From assembly GCA_910589305.1 (NCBI GenBank), contig CAJUTV010000001.1, forward strand, positions 185,149-249,148: a stretch of 64,000 nucleotides of DNA, given 5' to 3'. Below the pieces are notes generated by a model. That model saw only the letters and a program-made list of their open reading frames with translations. It made no database searches and was not told the DNA's origin. Shown piece by piece: positions 18,108 to 26,453 of this stretch (positions within the stretch are counted from its first letter, which is position 1; each line of letters begins with the position of its first letter). The stretch is from an uncultured Lachnospira sp. (GTDB lineage: Bacteria; Bacillota; Clostridia; Lachnospirales; Lachnospiraceae). Position numbers and translations under genes: made by a program.

Positions 18108-20093
18108 TTATGACATTTCCAAAATCCCCTTCACAATACACTCCTCATACCATTCTTTTGGCGCGCCACCACTATGATACGCGCTGTCCAATAATTGATA
18201 TATCTGCGGATAACCAATTTCTAACCGCAATATATTCTTTAATTCCGACGTCTGCAAAGGTACTATTTTCATTCCTGTAATAAATGCTGTCCCTGAATGA
18301 TTATAATATTCCATATATTTTCTTGCTCGAAAATCGGAAATGACATTGTTGTTAAGACTGGTTGTAATAAATACACAGTAAGCCTCATCATTTGGATTTG
18401 CTAAACAATATTCACCCAGATGCCTTGAGACAGGTTCCATTTCCATTCTGCGCTGATTAGTGCCATCAGCAAGCGTTGCCTCGATAAGCAATGTATGTTT
18501 TTCATAATTTTGCTTTCTATCATACTTCCATACAATATCAGCTTCCCCACCACCAGCATGTGTCTTAGGAAGCAAATCGGCTTCAAGCGAAAGATTCATA
18601 TACTCCAAAACGTTTCCTTCTCGCCCGCTGATAACATACCATGCAATCCCTAATACATATTCAAAAATTGTAGGTATATCTGCATTATCGGTCACTAAAT
18701 CCCTAATACTATTATCTTCTCTATTTTCAAAATAGGTCAATAAAGTTATAAGTGTATTTGTTGAAAATTTTTCATCAATAAGTTTATTGAATCGTACATA
18801 ACGCTCGTCTTGAATAACTTTTTTTGCCCCTGTTTTATCGGTAACAGCAACGCCAAGAATCTGGCTTAATTTTTTATAAAGTACATCTTCCTTAATCTCA
18901 AAACAAGCTGCTATATCTTTAAGCGGGACATCTTCATTGATTAAATGACTTTCCAAAAAAGCAAATTCAATAAGTTCATCTGCAATATCTTCTATATAAC
19001 ATCGCGGCAGCATATCAAGCTGTACTCTATTATCTTCAAAAAGAACTGTATCCGTTATTTTAAAATATCTTCTATTGAGGTCAAAATAATCTGACAGCGT
19101 AGCTTTTGCTTTAAATAAGTGCATTATCTTAAAAAACTCATTATTAAATGTTTCCATATCTTCTGCCGTCAATATTGGAACATTGTGCAATACTTTGCGC
19201 CCTTTTTTGACAATAACACTTCTTACAAAACTGCTAAAAAAATATTTTCGCCAGCTTCCGCCCACTTTACTGTTTGTCAACTTTTTTGTCGCTTCATATA
19301 ATTCCAGAGCTGCCTCTTCTTTATAAAATACAATTTTTAACAAAATCGAATATAATTGATAATATGGCTTATCATATTTTGAGCTTTTGCGGTTAATGCC
19401 TATATCACAAATTAACTCCTCTGATAAAGGCTGTGTCTGCAATAAATGCAGCGCCTCCTTATAATTATCCATATCAAACAATATCGATATAATAATTTCC
19501 TCATAATTGGTACTACCTTTACGCGAATCAAGAATACACGCAATAATTTTATCGGTTGTTGTTCTATCAACACACAATGGCAGCAAGTAGGTAAATTCAT
19601 CATAAGTCAAATAGTTCAACTTGCTTACAACATATAAAAATACTAAAAATGGTCTTACCTTTTTACCGTCTACATCATTGCATGTCTTTAATAACTGTTT
19701 AAAATAAAGAAAACTATCACTTGGTATTTCTAATAAATTATCGGACTTATAATTTTGGGACGCAGCTATGTAAAGTAGCTTATTGCCTGCTGATGTAATT
19801 CTTCTCTCATCGTCCATCAGTCCTATATCACGAAGCCCTGATGTTTTTTCTCTGGCATCTTTATCTGGTCTTTTTGCATCGCCTGACACAAAATTTTTTG
19901 ATTTCAAAAAATCATAATATTGTTTTTGAAACGCATTATTTCCTGTCCATACTTGATTGCAGTTTTGGGGCAGCTCTCGAAATTCTTTCATCAAAGCAAG
20001 CTGCCTTTCAATATTCATATTAAAATTGTCGGTTCGATAACTTGTTGTTCCAACAGACCAGCAATAACTCTTAAAATGGATATTATGCGCCAT
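18108..20093 (-). CDS. AlwI-family type IIS restriction endonuclease
   Basis: A 661-residue protein that resembles the AlwI / BstNBI / N.BspD6I family of type IIS enzymes in layout: an N-terminal DNA-recognition part (WSVGTTSYRTDNFN, then GLRDIGLMDDERRITSAGNKLL) and a C-terminal PD-(D/E)XK nuclease domain (HAGGGEADIVWKY, LLIEATLADGTNQRRMEME, PVSRHLGEY). Known members recognise GGATC or GAGTC and cut a few bases downstream; which site applies here is not decidable by eye. The start at 20093 (MAHN) follows GAGG by six bases; longer readings have no signal. It lies 63 bases downstream of the methyltransferase, in the protective M-then-R order. Confidence 0.85.
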   Translation of the reverse strand: MAHNIHFKSYCWSVGTTSYRTDNFNMNIERQLALMKEFRELPQNCNQVWTGNNAFQKQYYDFLKSKNFVSGDAKRPDKDAREKTSGLRDIGLMDDERRITSAGNKLLYIAASQNYKSDNLLEIPSDSFLYFKQLLKTCNDVDGKKVRPFLVFLYVVSKLNYLTYDEFTYLLPLCVDRTTTDKIIACILDSRKGSTNYEEIIISILFDMDNYKEALHLLQTQPLSEELICDIGINRKSSKYDKPYYQLYSILLKIVFYKEEAALELYEATKKLTNSKVGGSWRKYFFSSFVRSVIVKKGRKVLHNVPILTAEDMETFNNEFFKIMHLFKAKATLSDYFDLNRRYFKITDTVLFEDNRVQLDMLPRCYIEDIADELIEFAFLESHLINEDVPLKDIAACFEIKEDVLYKKLSQILGVAVTDKTGAKKVIQDERYVRFNKLIDEKFSTNTLITLLTYFENREDNSIRDLVTDNADIPTIFEYVLGIAWYVISGREGNVLEYMNLSLEADLLPKTHAGGGEADIVWKYDRKQNYEKHTLLIEATLADGTNQRRMEMEPVSRHLGEYCLANPNDEAYCVFITTSLNNNVISDFRARKYMEYYNHSGTAFITGMKIVPLQTSELKNILRLEIGYPQIYQLLDSAYHSGGAPKEWYEECIVKGILEMS

Positions 20094-20156
20094 CATTTTC
20101 CTCATTTCTGCACCGATTTTGCACAAAGAATAAACACTCTTTCCACCACATTCTTT

Positions 20157-22304
20157 TTATTCATTTTCTACTTTATAATTTACAATCAATACTTCTTTTG
20201 TAATTTCATTTCGCCCTTTTGTGTGATAATTGGAATTGGAATAATTATAGTTTAATGAAATTACATTAAATTGCTTATGTTTTGAAATCCATTTGCTTAA
20301 TATCTCATTCTTTTTTCCTTTACTTTCCAGCACATTAGAAAGTGCAAACCGGATTCCTTTTTTATCCAATTGTTCCAAAAATGCAAGCAACTCTTCTTCA
20401 TCTTTTTTTGTCCACCCATTCTGCTCATTATAACTTGCACATGTAATTAAATATGGCGGGTCTGCATAAAAAAAGCTTTTTTCTGAATAGCTGTCCACGT
20501 CCATCTGCCGAAAGTCCTGATTTGTAAATTGATAGTCACTGCTTTTGATTCTATCAATAAAAGCAACTAATTTTTCCTGCATTTTACTGTTAAAATCACG
20601 TTTTCCTACAGGAAGATTAAACTCTCCTTTTTGATTAAACCGCATCTGGTTATTAAACGAATATACAATCAATAAATATAACATTAAATAATATTCATCA
20701 TCCATCTTATTTTTGGCATTAAAATCATCACGCAGTTTATTATATCCTGTTTTATTGTAAGAACCGACGCCTGATGAACTATCACACCCATAATATTCAT
20801 ACCCAAACTCGCTTACTAAGGACAATTGATACTGTTTAATAGCTTTAGACAGCCAATTTAAAATTTCTTCTTTTGACAACTTCCGAAACGTATTTAACAG
20901 TCCAATGAGATATGCGTTAGAATCATTAAATACTACTTTATTGCAGTCAACATTGATTCCTACATTGCAGCCTCCGCAAAATAAATCAACCACTTTATCC
21001 ACATCTTTTGGAAAATAAGGCAATATTTGAGGCAGCAATTTATACTTTCCGCCTGTATAATTTAGCGCAGAGGGAATGATGGATTTTTTATCAATATTAC
21101 ATGTACATAAAAATAAGCGTTCTTGATTTTCTTGTATATCGGATTTTCCTGTAGAAAACGTCTTATATTTTTCCGAAAATATTTGAACACTGCCTTTCTT
21201 ACTTAAAATTCTTATAATATCCTCATCGCTTATCTTCGCATTGGAGCGTTCATTTCCCTTTTCTGCCATATTATTATAAGATAACAAGATATACTTTGCA
21301 TGAATCGAATCAATCAACTGTTCAAATACTTTTACAGCCTTCTGTGTACAATATGCACTCTTTAGAGATGTTCTATCCATCTTCTTTGCCACGCCAAACA
21401 CCTCTGGCTTTTCCCATCTTGCCACATTTTCTAATAAATGATACGCATCGCAATACTGCCTTGAATTATAAGGTGGGTCAATATATACTAAATCAGCCTC
21501 AATCGTAGAGGCAATAGCATTGGTATCCATATTATAGCATATATTATTTTCATTTAACTTGCTGTCTGGTACTGGCACATATAATTCTAAATGTTTTTCA
21601 AACATGGTTCCTTGCCTGTAAGCATCATAATGCCCGCATGTGTTTGCAATCTTATCCATCGCATAAAGCAACGATGTAATCAGCAATGCACGTTCTCTTT
21701 GATTAATTCTGCCTTTGTTGTATTGGTTTTCTATATCTTGTCTAATATAACCAATCTTTCTGCAATCTTCCAATGAAAAATAAGTATCTGCAAAATGTTC
21801 GCTCATATAGTTATCTTCAAGGACTTTCTTTTTATTGTAATCGACAATCATATCAATTACTTTTTCTTCTGAATAACGCTCTGGACTAAACCATGCCAAA
21901 TGACAAATATAATTGCTGTACATAATATCATTTGTAATTAGTTTTTTATCTGTAAAAGCCGATGACACTGCCCCTGTACCGGCAAATATATCTGCTACCG
22001 TTGAAATTCCTGTACACTTTTTGTCAACAATTCTTGTTATAAAAGGCAGTAATTTATATTTGTTCCCCAAATATCGCCTGTTATTAATCTTTGTCGTTTT
22101 ATATTCTGGTTTTTGTGTATGGATTTTATTTTTTATATGATTTTTTCTTATATAATGATATAATTTTTCATATACCGCATCATTCCATATCGGATGCCCT
22201 TGTTCATTTTCTTGAATCTCTACTACGTTATTCTTCTTTAAATAATAAAGATACGACCTTGATATGTCTAATTTTTTTGCCATTTCAGTTGCCGAATAAT
22301 GCAT
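20157..22304 (-). CDS. Fused double DNA adenine-N6 methyltransferase
   Basis: A 715-residue protein: an N-terminal MerR-like helix-turn-helix (about 1-50; ATEMAKKLDISRSYLYYLKK), then two D12-class methyltransferase domains. The first (about 75-400) has FAGTGAVSS and DPPYNSRQYCDAYH; the second (about 415-715) has LFCGGCNVG and ADPPY. Two enzymes in one chain are what an asymmetric type IIS site requires, one per strand, as in M.FokI. It pairs with the AlwI-family nuclease downstream. I choose ATG 22304, nine bases after GGAG: the promoter -10 box ends at 22363, so the GTG at 22352 would sit almost at the transcript 5' end without a ribosome-binding site. Confidence 0.9.
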   Translation of the reverse strand: MHYSATEMAKKLDISRSYLYYLKKNNVVEIQENEQGHPIWNDAVYEKLYHYIRKNHIKNKIHTQKPEYKTTKINNRRYLGNKYKLLPFITRIVDKKCTGISTVADIFAGTGAVSSAFTDKKLITNDIMYSNYICHLAWFSPERYSEEKVIDMIVDYNKKKVLEDNYMSEHFADTYFSLEDCRKIGYIRQDIENQYNKGRINQRERALLITSLLYAMDKIANTCGHYDAYRQGTMFEKHLELYVPVPDSKLNENNICYNMDTNAIASTIEADLVYIDPPYNSRQYCDAYHLLENVARWEKPEVFGVAKKMDRTSLKSAYCTQKAVKVFEQLIDSIHAKYILLSYNNMAEKGNERSNAKISDEDIIRILSKKGSVQIFSEKYKTFSTGKSDIQENQERLFLCTCNIDKKSIIPSALNYTGGKYKLLPQILPYFPKDVDKVVDLFCGGCNVGINVDCNKVVFNDSNAYLIGLLNTFRKLSKEEILNWLSKAIKQYQLSLVSEFGYEYYGCDSSSGVGSYNKTGYNKLRDDFNAKNKMDDEYYLMLYLLIVYSFNNQMRFNQKGEFNLPVGKRDFNSKMQEKLVAFIDRIKSSDYQFTNQDFRQMDVDSYSEKSFFYADPPYLITCASYNEQNGWTKKDEEELLAFLEQLDKKGIRFALSNVLESKGKKNEILSKWISKHKQFNVISLNYNYSNSNYHTKGRNEITKEVLIVNYKVENE

Positions 22305-22362
22305 TGCTTTTCTCTCCATTTTATGCAACATATTTTCCAATTTATTGGACACTTTTCATATA

Positions 22363-22390
22363 ATTATACCATTATATTGACTTATTTCAA
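22363..22390 (-). promoter_or_regulatory. Promoter of the restriction-modification operon
   Basis: On the minus strand TTGAAA (22385-22390), 16-base spacer, TATAAT (22363-22368). Transcription should begin near 22357, leaving a leader of about 50 bases before the chosen methyltransferase start. Confidence 0.7.
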
Positions 22391-22418
22391 GGTTTTTTTA
22401 TATCTTATAAAAAATTTT

Positions 22419-22459
22419 GGATGCTAAAGTATAATAAACATACAAATACTTTAGCATCC
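22419..22459. terminator. Perfect inverted repeat upstream of the R-M operon
   Basis: GGATGCTAAAGTA (22419-22431) and TACTTTAGCATCC (22447-22459) form a 13-bp perfect stem with a 15-base loop, followed by TTTTT on plus and preceded by AAAATTTT. By structure a bidirectional terminator, but no gene in either direction ends here; it may insulate the R-M promoter. Confidence 0.55.
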
Positions 22460-22739
22460 ATTTTTAGAACTTCCGTTTGCCTTATCATAAAGAATATAAA
22501 AACTTTTATTTTTTTCTATTATCTTATTTTTGTATAAAAAACTAAAATATGCTATTATATATTTATAAAACTGTGAAATACCCATTGTCTAAAGCTACTG
22601 GGATTGCGGCAGTCATCTTTTCAAGCAGGAATGTTCAATTCTCCCCTAATGTGTTTAAAATAGAATACATTTATTTTTTACAAACAAATCATTTGCATAA
22701 AAACAATATAAAAATTACATTTCAGAATGGAGGATTCCT
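22460..22739. other. Intergenic DNA, divergent promoter side
   Basis: AT-rich. An open plus-strand frame (22549-22752) has no ribosome-binding site and no recognisable composition. It presumably carries the promoter of the gene at 22740, but no clear -35/-10 pair stands out. Confidence 0.4.
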
Positions 22740-23279
22740 ATGGATTATATAGCTGCTTTAAATAATATTGTATCCAATTATGATGCCTTTTGCTTGATTG
22801 CAAAAAATATTGAATGGATTTCTATTAAACCTCACTATGATGATTGGTTTTATTGCGCATTAGGCATGTACCTTTATACCTTTGAATTTCCACAAGAATA
22901 TATACAAAATCACCCTCAACAAGCATACGTCCGAGCGCTTTTTTCCCGCATAGCATTTGATGAAGAATGGGACAATGATTTTTGGAATATACCACAAACG
23001 GAAAGAACATTTTATCTGGAAAAAGGAAGTGCATTTTATAAAAGCTATGCTATTCCAAGAGAATTACGACTAATAAAACGGGACTGGAACTACCTTGCCA
23101 ATGAAATGAAAGATTTTGCAAAGATAAACAACATTCCTTTTTCCAAACAAAAGCCTTATATAGAACAATTTGAACATGCTGCTGTTATTGAAATTGGCGG
23201 AGCATATCATGGTGATTCTGAATATCTAGCAATAAAAGACAATCATATGCTTATGGTCAACTGTGGATGCTGGGACTAA
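22740..23279 (+). CDS. Protein of unknown function beside the R-M operon
   Basis: A 179-residue acidic, aromatic-rich soluble protein (many Tyr, Trp, Phe) with GGAGG six bases before the ATG. Recognisable stretches: PHYDDWFYCALGMYLYTFE, RTFYLEKGSAFYKSYAIPRE and a C-terminal IEIGGAYHGDSEYLAI...NCGCWD. No signal peptide or membrane segment. Size and composition resemble small immunity-type proteins of polymorphic toxin systems, but that is impression only. It is a lone plus-strand gene flanked by minus-strand genes. Confidence 0.7.
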   Translation: MDYIAALNNIVSNYDAFCLIAKNIEWISIKPHYDDWFYCALGMYLYTFEFPQEYIQNHPQQAYVRALFSRIAFDEEWDNDFWNIPQTERTFYLEKGSAFYKSYAIPRELRLIKRDWNYLANEMKDFAKINNIPFSKQKPYIEQFEHAAVIEIGGAYHGDSEYLAIKDNHMLMVNCGCWD

Positions 23280-23324
23280 TTTCTATATAACAGCATTTTA
23301 CATTGATATTCAATATAAAAATTT

Positions 23325-24377
23325 CTATCGAATATAAAATTTTTCATCTGGCATTTTGCCGCCTACTGCTGCAGCATTTTCATTAAATAATACCGTAAGA
23401 TATTTTGATACCTTATTTTTACATTCTTCTCCTGTAATAAATGTAATATTGCAATAAGGAATTGCTTTTTTTGCGACAGCCGCCTTAAAAATATCAAATT
23501 CTTCTACGAGATTTGCCGCCGCTTCAACATTGGCATTGACATAAGAAACAGACGACTGATACTCTTCCATAAATTTATCTACTGTTTGCTTATTATTTTC
23601 ATAGTACTTTGTATTAACTGCAATAACACCTGTCACAACGGTACTGCCATCTTTTGTAATAGCTTCCCATTCTTTTGTCACATCTAAGGCAATTCTTATA
23701 TCCGCATTATTATTTTGCAGTGTTGTGACATATGGCTGTGGAAGCATAGCTACTGCGCCATTTCCTGCTGCCATCATGGTCTGTGCAACCTCTGCTGCCT
23801 CCGACTTAAACTCAATTACAACATCTTTATCAGGGTCTATCCCTGCACTCTTTAAAAGATGACGCAACGTATATTCTGGTGTTGTTCCTTTTCCTGTCGT
23901 ATAAATGGTTTTACCTTTTAAATCAGCAATAGACTGAATGGTATTGCCATTTTCAAGAATATACAATACACCTAATGTATTAATTCCTAACAATTGAATC
24001 TTTCCTTCACTTTTATTATATAATGTAGCCGCCGCATTGCATGGCAAAGCCGCAAGCTGAATATCTCCCTTAATCAAAAGCGATGTAAATTCATCGGCAG
24101 CAGCGGCAATCGTAAACTCGTAGTTATTGGCAGCCTGCCCTTCTTTGTTGTCTTTCATTAATTTTACCATACCAATCGCTGTTGGTCCTTTTAAAGCAGC
24201 CACTTTAACATGTTGTGATACATAGTCAAGCGTGGCATTTGTTGTCGCATTGCCATCTGTTGTAGGCTGATTTGTTGTGCCATCATTATTTGCAGTACTG
24301 TTTGTCTGACACCCTGTTATGATAAACATTGCTATACAAAGCATTACCACAACGATTTTTTCAATCCATTTTTTCAT
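23325..24377 (-). CDS. Substrate-binding lipoprotein of ABC-transporter type
   Basis: A 350-residue exported lipoprotein: the lipobox IITGC puts the acylated cysteine at residue 23, followed by a Thr/Asn/Gly-rich linker to about residue 47. The mature part resembles NMT1/SsuA/THI5-like periplasmic-binding proteins (GPTAIGMVKLM, LAALPCNAAATLY, LGVLYILENGNTI, DLKGKTIYTTGKGTTPEYTLRHLL). Such proteins bind sulfonates, thiamine precursors or similar small organics. No permease or ATPase gene is next to it; the neighbours are recJ upstream and a convergent unknown gene. The substrate cannot be named. Confidence 0.85.
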   Translation of the reverse strand: MKKWIEKIVVVMLCIAMFIITGCQTNSTANNDGTTNQPTTDGNATTNATLDYVSQHVKVAALKGPTAIGMVKLMKDNKEGQAANNYEFTIAAAADEFTSLLIKGDIQLAALPCNAAATLYNKSEGKIQLLGINTLGVLYILENGNTIQSIADLKGKTIYTTGKGTTPEYTLRHLLKSAGIDPDKDVVIEFKSEAAEVAQTMMAAGNGAVAMLPQPYVTTLQNNNADIRIALDVTKEWEAITKDGSTVVTGVIAVNTKYYENNKQTVDKFMEEYQSSVSYVNANVEAAANLVEEFDIFKAAVAKKAIPYCNITFITGEECKNKVSKYLTVLFNENAAAVGGKMPDEKFYIR

Positions 24378-24456
24378 TTTTTATTAAAACCGTTCCTTTC
24401 TTTTTTCATTTTAAAGCAATTCTTATGTTATGTACAAAGACACACATCAATAACAA

Positions 24457-26181
24457 TTAAGATACTTCCTTCACCTTTATTTCTTCAATAACAAATTGTA
24501 TTTTCTTTTTTCCATTATACTCATTAATGGATGGATAATACAAAATGGATATTATTTGTCCTTTTAACGGTAAATTTTCTTGAGTTATCTTAAACATAAT
24601 ACCATCAAATATCCTGCCATCCACGTCTTCCAATACAAATTTTGCAACATTCTTATTTTTTCCAATAATGTCTACACGTTTTACAAGAAGATTAGAATCG
24701 GCAAATAAAGGCTTTTCATTGCCTGTTCCAAAAGGTTCTAGTCTTTTAAACTGATAAATCAATTCCATTGTCACATACCATAATGGCATAGCAACATCTA
24801 TCCAATGAACAGGAATCAAATCATTCTCTGTCAACGTCTGATTTTGGTTTAGCATTTTTCTTAAAGGTTCTATATTTTCCTCTGGAAAAGACAAACCTGC
24901 CGCCATTGGATGCCCGCCAAATTTTGTGAGCAGATTTTTACATTTATTAATCTCTTCATACATATTGTATGTTTCAATAGACCTCCCAGAACCTTTTACA
25001 CCCTCAACCGATTTCGTTATAACAAAGGTTGGTTTATAAAAATGCTCTTTCACTCTTCCAGCAATAATGCCTGCAATGCTCTCATGGCAAGAAGGCAAAT
25101 ATATAAGCAGCACCGTGTCGTTTTTTAAATCACTGTTATTTACCATATCAATCGCTTTCTGTGTTTCTTGTTCGGTCATCTCTTTTCGCGTTTCATTTAA
25201 CATCTTTACATGCTGTGCAAGTTCTTTTGCCTCACTGGTATCTTCCGTCATTAATAAACGTATTGCAATATCTGCCTTTTCTAATCGCCCACTGGCATTT
25301 AAACAGGGTCCTAATACAAATCCAACATGATAAGAAGAAATTTCTGATAAATTAATGGCACAGATTTCTGCCAATGCCCGTATTCCTTTATTGATTGTAT
25401 CTTTCATACTATCCAGTCCAAACCGCACAAGAACTCGGTTTTCATCAACCAAATCAACTAAATCACAGATAGAAGCAATTGCCGCTAATTGCTTGTACTC
25501 TTCCAGTTCTTTTAATCGTTGTGTCCTTTTATATTCATACAAAACTTGCATCATCTCATAAGCAATACCTGCACCGCACAGCATTTTAAATGGATACGCA
25601 CAAGATTCCTGTTTAGGGTCAACAATGGCATCGGCTTTAGAATAAATATAGTGTTTTTCTCCATTGTATTCATCAAAAGGAATTTCGTGGTGGTCGGTAA
25701 CAACAACGGTCATTCCTTTTGACTTTGCATAATTAACTTGTTCAATCGCAGCAATTCCATTATCACAAGTCACAATCGTGTCAATGCCATCTTGCAGTGC
25801 TTTATCAATAATAGCTATATTAATTCCATATCCATCACTTACTCGGTCTGGCACACTGTAATCAACAATACCTCCACATGCTCTGATTGCCTTTACAAGA
25901 ATTGTTGTAGAACATATCCCATCAACGTCATAATCGCCCACTACCCTAATTTTAACACCCTCATCAATTTTTTTATTGATAATTTCAACTGCCTTTATCA
26001 AATCCTTCATCTGTGCTGGATTGTGGAGGGACTGATACGAAGCCGAAAAATAGGCATCCAGCTCTTCATTTGTACATATATTTCTATTCCTTGCTATTCT
26101 GGCAATCACTTGGTCTACACCATATACTCTGCCAATCTCAGCAAAATCTGCTTTTTTGCAATACACTCTCCAATTGCTCAT
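24457..26181 (-). CDS. recJ: Single-stranded-DNA-specific exonuclease RecJ
   Basis: A 574-residue DHH-superfamily 5'-3' exonuclease used in recombinational and mismatch repair. Metal-binding motifs: GDYDVDGICSTTIL (about 76), CDNGIAA, VVTDHHEIP (about 152), then DHHA1-domain GSGRSIETYNMYEEI and FGGHPMAAGLSF. A C-terminal OB-like region (about 455-574) ends the protein. Length matches Firmicute RecJ. The ATG at 26181 follows GGAGG by six bases; the longer reading starts TTG inside that site. Its leader contains a tandem 35-bp duplication. Confidence 0.95.
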   Translation of the reverse strand: MSNWRVYCKKADFAEIGRVYGVDQVIARIARNRNICTNEELDAYFSASYQSLHNPAQMKDLIKAVEIINKKIDEGVKIRVVGDYDVDGICSTTILVKAIRACGGIVDYSVPDRVSDGYGINIAIIDKALQDGIDTIVTCDNGIAAIEQVNYAKSKGMTVVVTDHHEIPFDEYNGEKHYIYSKADAIVDPKQESCAYPFKMLCGAGIAYEMMQVLYEYKRTQRLKELEEYKQLAAIASICDLVDLVDENRVLVRFGLDSMKDTINKGIRALAEICAINLSEISSYHVGFVLGPCLNASGRLEKADIAIRLLMTEDTSEAKELAQHVKMLNETRKEMTEQETQKAIDMVNNSDLKNDTVLLIYLPSCHESIAGIIAGRVKEHFYKPTFVITKSVEGVKGSGRSIETYNMYEEINKCKNLLTKFGGHPMAAGLSFPEENIEPLRKMLNQNQTLTENDLIPVHWIDVAMPLWYVTMELIYQFKRLEPFGTGNEKPLFADSNLLVKRVDIIGKNKNVAKFVLEDVDGRIFDGIMFKITQENLPLKGQIISILYYPSINEYNGKKKIQFVIEEIKVKEVS

Positions 26182-26195
26182 ATAAGCCTCCAAAC

Positions 26196-26267
26196 TTTAC
26201 AAATCTTCTTATGTAAAATACATACTTTATTTTTACAAATCTTCTTATGCAAAATTACATACTTTAT
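26196..26267. repeat. Tandem 35-bp duplication upstream of recJ
   Basis: Two adjacent copies of TTTACAAATCTTCTTATGYA... ending ACATACTTTAT, at 26196-26230 and 26232-26267, differing by one substitution and one inserted base. They occupy the region just before the recJ ribosome-binding site. Confidence 0.9.
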
Positions 26268-26334
26268 CTTATCAATTTATTCTTTGTCAAACAACAATAA
26301 ACATGCTTTATAAATTATCTGACAACAATAAAAA

Positions 26335-26423
26335 GCTGCTGCAAAATGAATTTTTATACAAAATATGAAATCCACAAATCCATATGGCATCACATCTTAT
26401 AAAATTGTTCATTTTGCAACAGC
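26335..26423 (-). terminator. Long hairpin, terminator of secDF (CTGTYGCAAAAT family)
   Basis: GCTGCTGCAAAATGAA (26335-26350) pairs with TTCATTTTGCAACAGC (26408-26423), 16 bp with one G-U wobble, 57-base loop. It lies 30 bases past the secDF stop. The same arm sequence recurs at 41847, and related arms at 42914 and 63352. Confidence 0.6.
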
Positions 26424-26453
26424 CCCTTAGATTAGAACATTTCTAATGAATAA

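Noticed and set aside
22549..22752. A 67-codon ORF before the unknown gene at 22740
   Set aside because: No ribosome-binding site, AT-driven composition, and it overlaps the next gene's SD region.
26281..26300. ACAACAATAAACATG-type repeats as a possible small gene
   Set aside because: Too short and without a ribosome-binding site.
25738..26313. A 191-codon plus-strand ORF over recJ
   Set aside because: Antisense to a clear recJ coding region; low-complexity composition.
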